DNA of 64,000 bases from Williamsia faeni (GTDB lineage Bacteria; Actinomycetota; Actinomycetes; Mycobacteriales; Mycobacteriaceae). Under the pieces are notes generated by a model. It made no database searches, was not told the origin of the DNA, and saw only the letters and a program-made list of their open reading frames with translations. Position 1 is the first letter of the stretch. Each line of letters opens with the position of its first letter. The stretch covers positions 1 to 64,000 of the forward strand of contig QJJF01000012.1 of assembly GCA_003202005.1 (NCBI GenBank), written 5' to 3'. Of this stretch, positions 26,266-35,530 are shown in pieces. The translations under genes were made by a program, and so were the position numbers.

Positions 26266-27570
26266 TCACTTCGCAGCCGCTTCTCTCGCAGCCTGCGCCG
26301 CCTGGACCCGGCCTTCGTTGATCTCGGCCATGGCCTCGGGAATCTCACTCGCGGTGAAGCTTCCACCACGACCGGTCGGCAGTCCACCGAACGAGTAGTT
26401 CGGGTCAAACTCCGGCGCCCGCGATTCCGGGCGACGCGCCTCGACCTTTTCGATGATCGGAGCGAGCCGCTCAGCTTTCAATTTGACGGCCTTTTCGTCC
26501 CGCTCGATGAACTCCGGCAGCACCTCTTTGCCCATGAGTTCAATCGATTCCATCGTCGCCTCGTGACAGCGCGGATTGAGCAGCAGGATGATCTCGTCGA
26601 CCCCGCTCTCCTCGTAGCCACGCAGGAACTCGCGGACCATCTCGGGTGAGCCGATGGCTCCGCGTCCCGGGCCGTAGGCGAGAGTGTCGTCATTGGCCAC
26701 CTCTTCGAGGTAACGCTCCCACACACCCGTGCGACCGGGAACGTGCTGTCCGGTCATGTAATAGTGCATGATCCCGAAGGAGAAGAAGCCGCCACCGAGT
26801 CCGAGCCGATCGAGTGCCTGCTTCTCGGTCGGTGCGACCATCATCGACAGGTCCCCGCCGATCGCGAGGATGTTCGGGTTGATCACCGGGGTCGACGGGA
26901 CGCCACGCTCTTCGAATTCCTTGTAATACGAGGCAACACGATCGCCGAGCGGTCCGGGACCGGTGTATGCGAAACTCAGTGCACCGATGGCCTTTTGCGC
27001 TGCCATCTGCACCGACGACGGGCGGGTACAGGCCACCCACACCGGCGGATGTGCCTTCTGGAACGGCTTCGGGATCACGTTGCGGGCCGGCATCTCGATG
27101 TGCTCACCCTTGAACCCGGTGAACGGTTCCTCGGTCATGCAGCGGATGGTCACCTCGAGGGCTTCCTCCCACTGTCCACGCTTGTCCGCCGGATCGATGT
27201 TGAACCCGGCGAGTTCGGCGACGGACGACGATTCACCGGTTCCGAATTCCACCCGGCTGCCGGAGATGAGATCGAGCGTCGATACGCGCTCGGCGACACG
27301 GGCGGGGTGATTGATCCCCGGCGGCAGGTGCATCACACCGAAGCCGAGTCGAATGTCCTTGGTGCGCTGGCTCGCAGCGGCAAGGAACATCTCTGGTGCC
27401 GTGGAATGGCAATACTCTTCGAGAAAGTGGTGCTCGGTGAGCCACACCGTCGAGAAACCCGCCTTGTCGGCGGCCTCCACCTCGGCCAGACCTTCCTGGA
27501 ACATCTTGTATTCGTCGTCCTGCGTCCAGGGACGTGGCAGCGCGAACTCATAGAACAGGGAAATCTTCAT
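26266..27570 (-). CDS. LLM-class (luciferase-like) flavin monooxygenase
   Basis: A 434-residue bacterial-luciferase-like TIM barrel. The N-terminal M-K-I-S-L-F-Y-E, T-E-H-H-F in strand 2, the G-F-G-V-M-H-L-P segment and R-V-E-F-G-T-G-E-S-S are characteristic. These enzymes bind F420 or FMN; the FMN reductase in the same operon favours a two-component FMNH2-dependent monooxygenase, for instance a Baeyer-Villiger-type or C-C cleaving step. It starts 2 bases after the KstD-like gene stop. The C-terminal ~60 residues (Ala/Glu-rich helix) extend beyond the usual domain. Confidence 0.83.
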   Translation of the reverse strand: MKISLFYEFALPRPWTQDDEYKMFQEGLAEVEAADKAGFSTVWLTEHHFLEEYCHSTAPEMFLAAASQRTKDIRLGFGVMHLPPGINHPARVAERVSTLDLISGSRVEFGTGESSSVAELAGFNIDPADKRGQWEEALEVTIRCMTEEPFTGFKGEHIEMPARNVIPKPFQKAHPPVWVACTRPSSVQMAAQKAIGALSFAYTGPGPLGDRVASYYKEFEERGVPSTPVINPNILAIGGDLSMMVAPTEKQALDRLGLGGGFFSFGIMHYYMTGQHVPGRTGVWERYLEEVANDDTLAYGPGRGAIGSPEMVREFLRGYEESGVDEIILLLNPRCHEATMESIELMGKEVLPEFIERDEKAVKLKAERLAPIIEKVEARRPESRAPEFDPNYSFGGLPTGRGGSFTASEIPEAMAEINEGRVQAAQAAREAAAK

Positions 27571-27572
27571 GG

Positions 27573-29411
27573 TTACCTCCGATGGGAATGAAGCGGTTGT
27601 GAAGGAGAAGCGGAATCATCTTGCGGTGTAGCGTCTTCGGCCGTACCCGGGTTGCTCGCGATGTGACGTGCGGCGACATATCCGAATGTCATCGCCGGTC
27701 CGATGGTGGCCCCGGCCCCGGCATAACTCCGGCCCATCACCGCCCCGGATGTGTTGCCTACGGCGTACAGGCCACCGACAACCGAGTTGTCGTCACGGAG
27801 CACGCGGGCGTACTCGTCGGTGCGGAGTCCTCCCGAGGTTCCAAGGTCGCCGAGGACCATCCGGAAGGCGTAGTAGGGCGGTTTGACCAACGGGTACAGG
27901 TTGGGGTTGGGCAATGTCGGGTCGCCGTAGTAGTTGTCGTAACTGCTGTCACCACGGTTGAAGTCGTCGTCGTGACCCCACTGCGCGAGTTCGTTGAAAC
28001 GCTCTGCGGTCCTGGTGAGTTCGTCGACCGGTACATCGATCTTGGTGGCGAGTTCTGCCAAGGTGGAACCTTCTTGGACAACTCCTGACTGCAACCACTC
28101 CTTCGGCATCTTGCGCCCGGTGGGAACCGGCGCGAACGGAATCTTCGGTAGTGGCAGGTGTCCCGCCACGACGTACTTCCCCCACGACCGCGAGTCGGTG
28201 ATCAGCCAGCAGGGAATGTGGGTGACACCCGTCTTCTCGCCGGCGATCATCGCGTGGCTGAAGTCCATGTACGGCGCCGCTTCGTTGCAGAACCGGCGGC
28301 CGGATCCGTTGACCACGAACTGCGACGGCATCATGCGTTCGTTGAGCATGAACTGCATCCGGCCGTCGGGCCATTGAATGGCCGGAAACCACCAGGCCTC
28401 ATCGAGGAGTTCGGTGCAGGCTCCGACCTTTTCCGCCGCCCGGATACCGTCACCGGTGGCCAGCGGATTTCCGAAGCTCCAATCGTCCTTCAGGACGGGT
28501 TGATGTTCCCGGCGCCAATCCATGTCGTGATCGAATCCGCCGGTTGCGAGAATCACGGCGCGGCGGGCTCCGATCCGCACCGCGGCGCCTTCATGCTCGA
28601 CCACCGCACCGAGCACCGTTCGATCAGGGCCTTCGATCAGCTCGGTCATCGGCGACTCCAGCCAGAGCGGGATGTCGTGTTCCTTCATGGCCAGCCGCAG
28701 TCGCGCCACCAGCGATTGCCCGATCGCCGCGATCCGGTCGCCGAACACGTGGGCCCGGAACATCCGCCACAGCAGTTTGAAGAGAACGACCTTGCCCTCC
28801 CATGACTGCCGGATCCGGTAGAACGCCCGCAGGTCCTTCGGCCCCAGCCACACCCCCTTCGGGGCAAGAGCCAAGGGTGTCAACAGGTTCTGTTCCTCGG
28901 CGCCGAGGACACGAAGGTCGATGGGCGGGACGTTGATGGTGCTCCCGCGCTCGGAACCACCCGGCAACTCCGGGTAGTAGTCCGCATAGCCCGGCTTCCA
29001 GACGAACTCGAGCCAGGAGCTCGACTTCTCCAGGAAGTCCATCATCTCGGGAGCGGACTTGACGTATTGCGCGATCCGTTCATCACTGACCAGACCACCG
29101 GTGATCGCCCGCAGGTAGTCTTCGACGCCGGACGGATCCGGCGAGTACCCCGCGCGGCGTTGGGCTGGCGCACCCGGAACCCAGATGCCACCGCCCGAAA
29201 GCGCGGTGGACCCGCCGAACTGCTTACCCTTCTCCACCACAAGGGTTTCCAGTCCGGCGTCGGCGGCCGCCAGTGCGGCGGTCATCCCACCTCCGCCGGA
29301 CCCGATCACCAGGACGTCGACTGTCATGTCGTAGGCATTCCCGGACCTGGCCGCGCCTACTTCAGAAGCCACAACGGTGTCCTCCCCTCCGGTCGTCGGT
29401 TGATGTGTCAT
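27573..29411 (-). CDS. KstD-like FAD-dependent dehydrogenase
   Basis: A 612-residue flavoprotein of the 3-ketosteroid-delta1-dehydrogenase/fumarate-reductase family. The FAD loop [10 protein letters not shown] and [10 protein letters not shown] follow a ~30-residue leader. The C-terminal signature [17 protein letters not shown] carries the Tyr that corresponds to the KstD catalytic Tyr. It would remove hydrogens next to a ring ketone, and with a suitable ring could yield a phenol. It overlaps mhpB by 4 bases (ATGA) at 29411, fitting a role just before ring hydroxylation. The true substrate need not be a steroid. Confidence 0.83.
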   Translation of the reverse strand: MTHQPTTGGEDTVVASEVGAARSGNAYDMTVDVLVIGSGGGGMTAALAAADAGLETLVVEKGKQFGGSTALSGGGIWVPGAPAQRRAGYSPDPSGVEDYLRAITGGLVSDERIAQYVKSAPEMMDFLEKSSSWLEFVWKPGYADYYPELPGGSERGSTINVPPIDLRVLGAEEQNLLTPLALAPKGVWLGPKDLRAFYRIRQSWEGKVVLFKLLWRMFRAHVFGDRIAAIGQSLVARLRLAMKEHDIPLWLESPMTELIEGPDRTVLGAVVEHEGAAVRIGARRAVILATGGFDHDMDWRREHQPVLKDDWSFGNPLATGDGIRAAEKVGACTELLDEAWWFPAIQWPDGRMQFMLNERMMPSQFVVNGSGRRFCNEAAPYMDFSHAMIAGEKTGVTHIPCWLITDSRSWGKYVVAGHLPLPKIPFAPVPTGRKMPKEWLQSGVVQEGSTLAELATKIDVPVDELTRTAERFNELAQWGHDDDFNRGDSSYDNYYGDPTLPNPNLYPLVKPPYYAFRMVLGDLGTSGGLRTDEYARVLRDDNSVVGGLYAVGNTSGAVMGRSYAGAGATIGPAMTFGYVAARHIASNPGTAEDATPQDDSASPSQPLHSHRR

Positions 29412-30361
29412 GGGCGGGCCTGGATCGCCTGCTGCGCCGATCGGATCGCAAACCCCGCAATCAATTCCGGCGCGGCACGGTAGTAGCGCACCGTTGTCTC
29501 GTACGGGCCCTGAGTCGCCATCGCCGCAAAGGCGGCCACCCACGTGCGGACCTCGTGCGCCGAACTGCCCGCGTCGGTGGTGATCCGCGCATTCGACCAT
29601 CCGTCGAACTCGTCGAGGCGGCCCGAGTCAACGATCGCCAGGAACTCCCGATCCCAGTCAGGGTTCAACGGCCGCAGCGGCCCGCGACCGGCGGCAAAGT
29701 CCCGGGCCGCCTCGATCACCGCAATCTGCCGGGCCGAACGTTGCTCCGGTGTCTGGCTGCCGCCGTGGATCATTCGATCCCGGACGCCGCCGGTTGCGGT
29801 GGCGAGTGTGGGAACCGGAGGATCATGGGACAGTCCGCCCGATCCGATGATGAGGACCCGTTGGTCCAACCCGGCCAGGTAGTTCCCCACCGCAATCCCC
29901 AGAGCCCGCACCCGGTGCAGTGGGCCCAGCGGCGCCGCAACAGAATTGACGAAGATCGGGATCACCGGCCGGGCCCGGGAGTCACCGAGCAAACGCTGCA
30001 AGGGCTGGATGGTGCCGTGGTCGACGTCCATCGATTCGGAGACCGCAACATCGACACCGGATTCGAGGACCGCCCGCGCACACGCGTCGGCAAGGTCGCG
30101 TGGAACATCGAGCGGATCAGCCGACGTCCCGTAGTCCCCGACGCCGCGGGCGGCGTTACCGATGCAGAAGGGTGGCATCACCCGGTAGAAGAATCCGTTG
30201 TAGTGGTCGGGCGAAAAGATCACCACCAGTTCGGGATCCCAGTCCCGGACGAAGTCCGCGGCCTCTTCCAACGCGGACCCGACCTCGTCGACGAGGTCCG
30301 GTGGGGTGCCCGGGAGCTCAAGCAGGGGGCTGTGCGACACGCAGCAGAGAGCCAGCGGCAT
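29408..30361 (-). CDS. mhpB: Class III extradiol dioxygenase, MhpB-like
   Basis: A 317-residue LigB-superfamily dioxygenase close in length to E. coli MhpB (314). It has the N-terminal [14 protein letters not shown] near residue 50, the acid-base His in D-V-D-H-G-T, and a further His in G-G-L-S-H-D-P-P. The family needs Fe(II) and splits 2,3-dihydroxyphenylpropionate-type catechols next to a hydroxyl group. The start at 30361, with a ribosome site GAAAGGGGT, overlaps the end of mhpA by 44 bases, which is unusually long. It works between MhpA and the MhpC-like hydrolase. Confidence 0.87.
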   Translation of the reverse strand: MPLALCCVSHSPLLELPGTPPDLVDEVGSALEEAADFVRDWDPELVVIFSPDHYNGFFYRVMPPFCIGNAARGVGDYGTSADPLDVPRDLADACARAVLESGVDVAVSESMDVDHGTIQPLQRLLGDSRARPVIPIFVNSVAAPLGPLHRVRALGIAVGNYLAGLDQRVLIIGSGGLSHDPPVPTLATATGGVRDRMIHGGSQTPEQRSARQIAVIEAARDFAAGRGPLRPLNPDWDREFLAIVDSGRLDEFDGWSNARITTDAGSSAHEVRTWVAAFAAMATQGPYETTVRYYRAAPELIAGFAIRSAQQAIQARP

Positions 30362-32039
30362 CGGTAACCCCTTTCGTTGATCCGTCGCGCCCCGATCCGA
30401 GGACGTCGAGTAGTGCGGCGCTGGTCTCCGGTGCCCGTTGCGCCACACACGCCGCGGCGATGCATCGATCCGGCCGCAGGAACAGAACCGAGTCGGTCTG
30501 CGCGTCGAACCAGCGCTTGACCTGACCGCCGGTGTCGCCGATCACGATCACGTCGGGATCGTCGTGACCGGTCCATTCGAGTTGGCACGTCGGCCGGGCG
30601 GTGATGAATGTGGCGCCCTGGGCCTTCCACAGTGCGAACTGCTCGTCCCCCAGAACCGTCCGCGGATGGTTGTTCCAGCACAGCACCGAAAACCAGGTGC
30701 CGAGAACATCATCGAGCAGAGCCCCGTGACGTTCTCGGGTGTCGACGCGCGGTTGGATGAACAGGGTCCCCACCGCTGATCGTGGCGGGCGGGGTTCGGC
30801 GTGGACGACCGCACCGTGCTCATAACGAGGCATCGGCTTGAATCGCATCGTCAGCACGTAGTTCTTGAGTGCGGGAAGCACCGACGCGCCACGGATCAGC
30901 AGGTCGCGGGCCGCGGCGACCCGGCGATTGGTCGGTGAGATGACCCGGCCGACCATGGTGGACAGGTCGATCATCGCCCGGGCATGGCTGCGGCGTTCGG
31001 TGTCGTAGGTGTCCAGAAGCGCATCGTCGGCGCGATCGGTCACCACCGCGGCCAGCTTCCATCCCAGGTTGGCCGCATCGCGGATCCCACTGTTGTATCC
31101 CTGGCCCTGCCACACCGGCATCAGATGCGCGGCGTCACCGGCCAGCAGTATCCGGCCCTTCCGGAACGCACCCGCGATCCGCGAGTGATGGGTGTACACC
31201 CGGCGCCGGATCACGTCGAGCCGGTCCGGGTACGGCACCAGTGGCGCAAGGAGTTTCGCGAGGAACTCCGGCCGCTGCGCCTCTTCGTCACTCTCATCGG
31301 CATGGATCATGAACTCGAATCGGCGAATGCCGTGCGCGATCGACACCGACACGTTGGGTCGCGCCGGATCGGCGGCGACCTCGATGTTCGGGTGGCCGAG
31401 CGGATCGGTCGCCAGATCGACGACCAGCCACCGGGTCGGTGATGTTGTCCCCTCGAACGACACCCCCATCAGGTGACGTGTTGCGCTGCGCCCGCCATCA
31501 CAGCCGACGACGTAGCTCGCGGTCACGGTCCTCGGGCCGTCGGTACCCGAGAGTTCGACGACCACACCGTCATCGGTGTCGTCGACGTCCGCCATCGGCG
31601 AGTTCCAGGCCACCTGAACATGATCGAAGCGATCGAGGCCGGCCAGTAGTTCCGCGTCGACCAACGGCTGCACGAACGCATTGCGTTTGGGCCATCCGAA
31701 TGAGGTGTCGGTCGGGGCGATTTCGGCCAGCAACCGGCGCTTGGCATCGACAAAGCGCAGGATCTGGTTCGGGCTGGTGTGCGGGAGTACCTGCTGCACA
31801 AGACCGATCGCCTGGAAGGTACGTAGGGATTCGTCGTCCAGACCCACCCCACGCGGGTAGTCGATCAGCGTCTCCCGCTCGTCGACCACCAGGGTCCGAA
31901 CATTCTGGAGGCCGAGGATGTTGGCGAGGGTGAGCCCCACCGGGCCGGCACCGACGATCACCACATCAACCTGGGTTGTCTGCGGGGCGTGACCGACCTG
32001 GTCCCCTTCGATTGCTCCACCGTCGATAGCCGATGACAC
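30318..32039 (-). CDS. mhpA: FAD-dependent aromatic hydroxylase, MhpA-like
   Basis: A 573-residue group A flavoprotein monooxygenase. The FAD fingerprint [11 protein letters not shown] (27-37), the D-G motif [10 protein letters not shown], and the second FAD contact [11 protein letters not shown] are all clear. MhpA adds a hydroxyl next to that of 3-(3-hydroxyphenyl)propionate using NADH and O2, giving the catechol for MhpB. Gene order mhpC-mhpA-mhpB-kstD-like suggests the phenol arises from an alicyclic ring. It lies 3 bases after the hydrolase gene. Confidence 0.87.
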   Translation of the reverse strand: MSSAIDGGAIEGDQVGHAPQTTQVDVVIVGAGPVGLTLANILGLQNVRTLVVDERETLIDYPRGVGLDDESLRTFQAIGLVQQVLPHTSPNQILRFVDAKRRLLAEIAPTDTSFGWPKRNAFVQPLVDAELLAGLDRFDHVQVAWNSPMADVDDTDDGVVVELSGTDGPRTVTASYVVGCDGGRSATRHLMGVSFEGTTSPTRWLVVDLATDPLGHPNIEVAADPARPNVSVSIAHGIRRFEFMIHADESDEEAQRPEFLAKLLAPLVPYPDRLDVIRRRVYTHHSRIAGAFRKGRILLAGDAAHLMPVWQGQGYNSGIRDAANLGWKLAAVVTDRADDALLDTYDTERRSHARAMIDLSTMVGRVISPTNRRVAAARDLLIRGASVLPALKNYVLTMRFKPMPRYEHGAVVHAEPRPPRSAVGTLFIQPRVDTRERHGALLDDVLGTWFSVLCWNNHPRTVLGDEQFALWKAQGATFITARPTCQLEWTGHDDPDVIVIGDTGGQVKRWFDAQTDSVLFLRPDRCIAAACVAQRAPETSAALLDVLGSGRDGSTKGVTDAAGSLLRVAQPPA

Positions 32040-32042
32040 GCG

Positions 32043-32906
32043 TCAGCCTCCCAACAGGAACTCGAGGTGGAGCGCGTTGAACGTCTTGGCATCCTCGTAT
32101 TGCGGCCAATGTCCGCAACCGGTCATCACCTCGAAGCGTGAGCCCGGGATCATCGATGCGATGCGGCGGCCTTCGTCGACGTTCGCGGTCGGATCGTCGC
32201 TGGTCCACAGCACCATCGTCGGTGCCGTGATACGTCCGTATTCGCTGGGCCCCAGCAGGTTCCGGGCTCTGATCTCCGGATCCTGCAGGGCCATGATGTC
32301 GCTCATCGCATCGACAAAGCCCGGCTGGCGGTAGATCCGCTGCCGGCTTGCGACGATGTCGTCGTAGCCTTTCGACTTGTCTGCCATCAGCCACTTGATG
32401 CGGGCCTGCACGGTCTCCCACGTCGGATCCTGCACGGCGGCCATCGACAAATCGATGATCCGTTTCATCACGACCGGGTCGGCCTGCGATCCGCCGGCGG
32501 TGTTCAGCACCAACCGGTTGATCCGATCCGGGTGGTCGGCGGCAACGCGCGCAGCCACCCAACCGCCGAGGGACTCGCCACTCAGGCTGGCCTGAGGGGC
32601 ATCGATGGCGTCGAGGAATCCCAGGAAATGGTCCACATAGTGCGGGATCTCGAGCGGGTGACCGGGTTTGTCGGTGTAGCCGTGGCCCAGCATGTCGATC
32701 GACCAGGTCGAGAAGTGCTCGGAGTGTGCCTCCAGATTGCGCACATAGGCTTCGGCGTGACCGCCGGATCCGTGGAGCAGAACCAGGACCGGCTTGCTGT
32801 GGTCACCGGTATGCAGGTAGCGGGTCCGAATACCACCAATCGTCAAGTATCCCTGTTCGAAGGCAACACCCTGCAGGTCGCCCCAGACGCTCTCATGTTC
32901 TGGCAC
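32043..32906 (-). CDS. mhpC: C-C bond hydrolase, MhpC-like
   Basis: A 287-residue alpha/beta hydrolase with the MhpC length (288 in E. coli). It shows H-G-S-G-G-H near residue 50, nucleophile elbow S-G-E-S-L-G-G-W, an acid in T-S-D-D-P, and the late His in G-C-G-H-W-P-Q. It would hydrolyse the ring-fission product of MhpB to 2-hydroxypentadienoate and an acid. The start is a GTG at 32906; a longer frame would overlap the upstream P450. The 17-base gap to the P450 and 3-base gap to mhpA place it inside the operon. No MhpD/E/F lower-pathway genes are present. Confidence 0.82.
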   Translation of the reverse strand: MPEHESVWGDLQGVAFEQGYLTIGGIRTRYLHTGDHSKPVLVLLHGSGGHAEAYVRNLEAHSEHFSTWSIDMLGHGYTDKPGHPLEIPHYVDHFLGFLDAIDAPQASLSGESLGGWVAARVAADHPDRINRLVLNTAGGSQADPVVMKRIIDLSMAAVQDPTWETVQARIKWLMADKSKGYDDIVASRQRIYRQPGFVDAMSDIMALQDPEIRARNLLGPSEYGRITAPTMVLWTSDDPTANVDEGRRIASMIPGSRFEVMTGCGHWPQYEDAKTFNALHLEFLLGG

Positions 32907-32923
32907 TGGGTATCTCCCGGTCG

Positions 32924-34126
32924 TCAGCGGATGATGGCGGGCATCGCGTCCCAACCCCGGACCGTCGAGGTCGGGGACAAGGTCGCGCGGGTGAGGTCTA
33001 CGTCCCATTCCGGGAATCGCTTAAGAATCTCTTCGAGCGCAATCCGTCCTTCCAGACGGGCCAGCGAAGAGCCGAGGCAGAAATGTGTGCCGATACCGAA
33101 GGCAAGGTGGGGGTGGGCTTCGCGATTGATGTCGAAAACATCACCGTTCGGCGGGAACTGGCGATCGTCGCGGCAGGCGGAGGCCAGCAGCAACATCATC
33201 ACGCTGCCCGCCGGTACGGTCTGGCCGTAGTATTCGACGTCGCGGGTCACATACCTCGACGCATGCGGTCCTGGCGGCTCGAACCGCAGCAGCTCTTCAA
33301 TCGCCCTGGGTATCAAGGAATTATCCTCGACGAGCTGGCGCCGCTGATCCGGATGCTCGGCAAGAACCTTGCCGGCCCATCCGATCAGCCGGGTGGTCGT
33401 CTCGTTGCCCGCTCCGGCAACCACATTGACATAGGTGAGCAACTCTGCGCGGGTGAGTTTGCGGGTCGTCCCGGTCTCATCTTCGAACTCGACGTTGAGC
33501 AATTCGGTCACGATGTCGTCGGAAGGATGTTTGGCGCGCCAGTCGATGTAGTCGGCGAAGATCTCACCGGTGTCGATCCCTTCCTCGGCGGCCTTCATCG
33601 GTTTGCCTGCCTCGGTACGCATCTGGGCATTGGCGTGTTCCCGGATGGCCACCTGATCTGACTCCGGGATTCCGATCAGCATCCCGATCACCCGCATCGG
33701 CATCTGCGCGCCGAGATCGGCGACGAAGTCGAACTCTCCGGCACCGATCAATGGATCAAGACTGCGAGCGCAGAACTCGCGAATCTTCGGCTCCAGCTCA
33801 AACACCTTGCGGGGCGTAAACATTCGAGCCAGGAGCTTTCGGTGAACGGTGTGGACCGGCGGATCCTCGAAGATCAGCACACCGGGCGGGATGTCGATGT
33901 TCGCCCTGATCAGCTCGAGAATCGCACCACGCGCAGAACTGAAGGTCGTGGGGTCTGTCAGCGCGCCGTGGACATCGGCGTAGCGACTGAGCAGGTAGAA
34001 GTCGTGTTCGCTGTTGTAGTAGAGCGGCACTTCTTCCCGGAGCCGACGAAACATCGGATACGGGTCGGCATTCAATTCCACGTCATAAGGATCGAAATGC
34101 ACATCGCTATTCGCACTCACCGTCAC
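32924..34126 (-). CDS. Cytochrome P450, first gene of 13-gene operon
   Basis: A 400-residue bacterial P450 with I-helix A-G-A-G-N-E-T-T-T, K-helix E-E-L-L-R and heme loop F-G-I-G-T-H-F-C with Cys350. The GTG at 34126 is chosen because GGGAGGGG stands 7 bases before it. It opens the operon, with the shared operator about 180 bases upstream, so it may catalyse the first attack on the substrate. It resembles bacterial CYPs that hydroxylate terpenoid or steroid skeletons, but family assignment by eye is weak. Confidence 0.88.
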   Translation of the reverse strand: MTVSANSDVHFDPYDVELNADPYPMFRRLREEVPLYYNSEHDFYLLSRYADVHGALTDPTTFSSARGAILELIRANIDIPPGVLIFEDPPVHTVHRKLLARMFTPRKVFELEPKIREFCARSLDPLIGAGEFDFVADLGAQMPMRVIGMLIGIPESDQVAIREHANAQMRTEAGKPMKAAEEGIDTGEIFADYIDWRAKHPSDDIVTELLNVEFEDETGTTRKLTRAELLTYVNVVAGAGNETTTRLIGWAGKVLAEHPDQRRQLVEDNSLIPRAIEELLRFEPPGPHASRYVTRDVEYYGQTVPAGSVMMLLLASACRDDRQFPPNGDVFDINREAHPHLAFGIGTHFCLGSSLARLEGRIALEEILKRFPEWDVDLTRATLSPTSTVRGWDAMPAIIR

Positions 34127-34306
34127 CGGATTACCCCTCCCTCTGTGCCGTCGACGCAATATCGGCACGCTTCGCAAACCACTCGGAGATCCGAAAAGTG
34201 GCCAATTTCGTCACACGATCGTTCCGGGGAGCAGCTTTCCCGAATTACGAGCATTCACTGCGCCGGGACATCAACTATTTGCAGAACTGGTTTGGACTGA
34301 ATGCGA

Positions 34307-34331
34307 GCTTACACGCGTAAGTGACTCGCGT
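34307..34331 (+). promoter_or_regulatory. Shared operator, copy 2
   Basis: GCTTACACGCGTAAGT (34307-34322) followed by GACTCGCGT. The arms CTTAC and GTAAG are perfect with a 4-base centre, and the flank TAAGTRACTCGCGT is the same as at 12964. It lies 181 bases upstream of the P450 that opens the minus-strand operon and downstream of the lacI-type gene. Confidence 0.7.
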
Positions 34332-34389
34332 CACGAAATTCTGAGAGATAGTTCCTGAACCGTTTGTGGAGTGCGCTGACCAGCGACGA

Positions 34390-35379
34390 TCAGGTCGATT
34401 GGCGCTGAATCAGCTCAAAGACGTTCGCACTGCTGGGATCCTCGTCCGGCTGATATCCGAGCTCGCGCATCATCGCGGCCACCGCGGCGTCGACAATCGC
34501 GCCGGCATGGATCTTCACCGAGGTCAGCGGAGGATTGCTGACGGGTCCCAGTGGGCTGGCCTCACCGCCGATGACAGCGAGATCCTCCGGGCACCGTAGA
34601 CCCGCCTCACGCAGCCCGTGGAGCACCACAAATGCGGCGTCGTCGCTCGCGGCATACACGGCGGTCACACCCTGCCGAGCCCACTCGGTGACGATCGTGG
34701 CCGCGTTGGCTCCGCTGGGCTCAAACGACCCGGCGGGGATTTCGGGAAGGCCCCGCTCGAGGGCTGCCGCCCGGATGCCGGCCCGCCGAAAGCCGTTCAA
34801 CGCCAGCTGCTTGGGCACGTCGATACCGGCGAACGCGACGTTGGTGTGCCCCTTGGACACCAGGTGGTCCACCACCAGTTCCCCGACCGCGAGGTTCAGA
34901 GAGTCGAATCCGTCGAGGTGAGTGTTGACCACGTCGATGTGCCGGATACCGGCGGCCTCGACGACGGCGCGCGGTTCGGCGGAGAGCGGAAAGATGCTGG
35001 TCACGGCTATCGGATTCAAATTGGCGATCGCGCCTGTCATGCTCGCCGGATCTTTGGTCTCGAACTGCAACGAGACGACCACGCCATGCTTGGCCAGCGC
35101 GTTTGTCAGGCGGCTGCCGACCTCGATCGGCAACTCACTCAGTGCCATGCGGGGCAACACGTAGAGCACCACTCCACTGCCACCCACCGCCAGGTTGCGG
35201 GCCGCCAGGTTGGGCCGGTAGCCGAGCGTCTCGGCGGCACTGCGCACCGCAGCCTGGGTCTGGGCGGAGATCTTCTGACCTGCGACGTTGTTGAGGACGT
35301 AGCTGACAGTCGCCGGTGAGACCTTGGCCAGTCGGGCGACATCGGCTTTTGTCGGCCTCGCCGGTCCCTTGACGCCCAC
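34390..35379 (-). CDS. LacI-family transcriptional regulator
   Basis: A protein of about 329 residues with an N-terminal LacI helix-turn-helix (T-K-A-D-V-A-R-L-A-K-V-S-P-A-T-V-S, then Y-V-L-N-N) and hinge R-P-N-L-A-A-R-N-L-A, followed by a periplasmic-binding-protein-like sensor domain. Two GTG codons lie at 35385 and 35379; the first overlaps the GGAGGT ribosome site, so the second is preferred. It sits between the 13-gene operon and the second KstD-like gene and is a natural candidate to control one or both. It is not obviously the reader of the ACTTAC repeat, which lacks the central CG palindrome usual for LacI. Confidence 0.85.
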   Translation of the reverse strand: MGVKGPARPTKADVARLAKVSPATVSYVLNNVAGQKISAQTQAAVRSAAETLGYRPNLAARNLAVGGSGVVLYVLPRMALSELPIEVGSRLTNALAKHGVVVSLQFETKDPASMTGAIANLNPIAVTSIFPLSAEPRAVVEAAGIRHIDVVNTHLDGFDSLNLAVGELVVDHLVSKGHTNVAFAGIDVPKQLALNGFRRAGIRAAALERGLPEIPAGSFEPSGANAATIVTEWARQGVTAVYAASDDAAFVVLHGLREAGLRCPEDLAVIGGEASPLGPVSNPPLTSVKIHAGAIVDAAVAAMMRELGYQPDEDPSSANVFELIQRQST

Positions 35380-35530
35380 TGCCACCTCCGGCCTCTCTCA
35401 TTCGATCGCCACCGCGGCCCGCAGAGCGCGATGTCGCAGGCAGGGTGCCTCTCTGTGCGAGATTATCAACACCGCCGCCACCACGCCGGGTGGAACTCCA
35501 CCCAAACCGGGCACAACGGACACCACTGGA

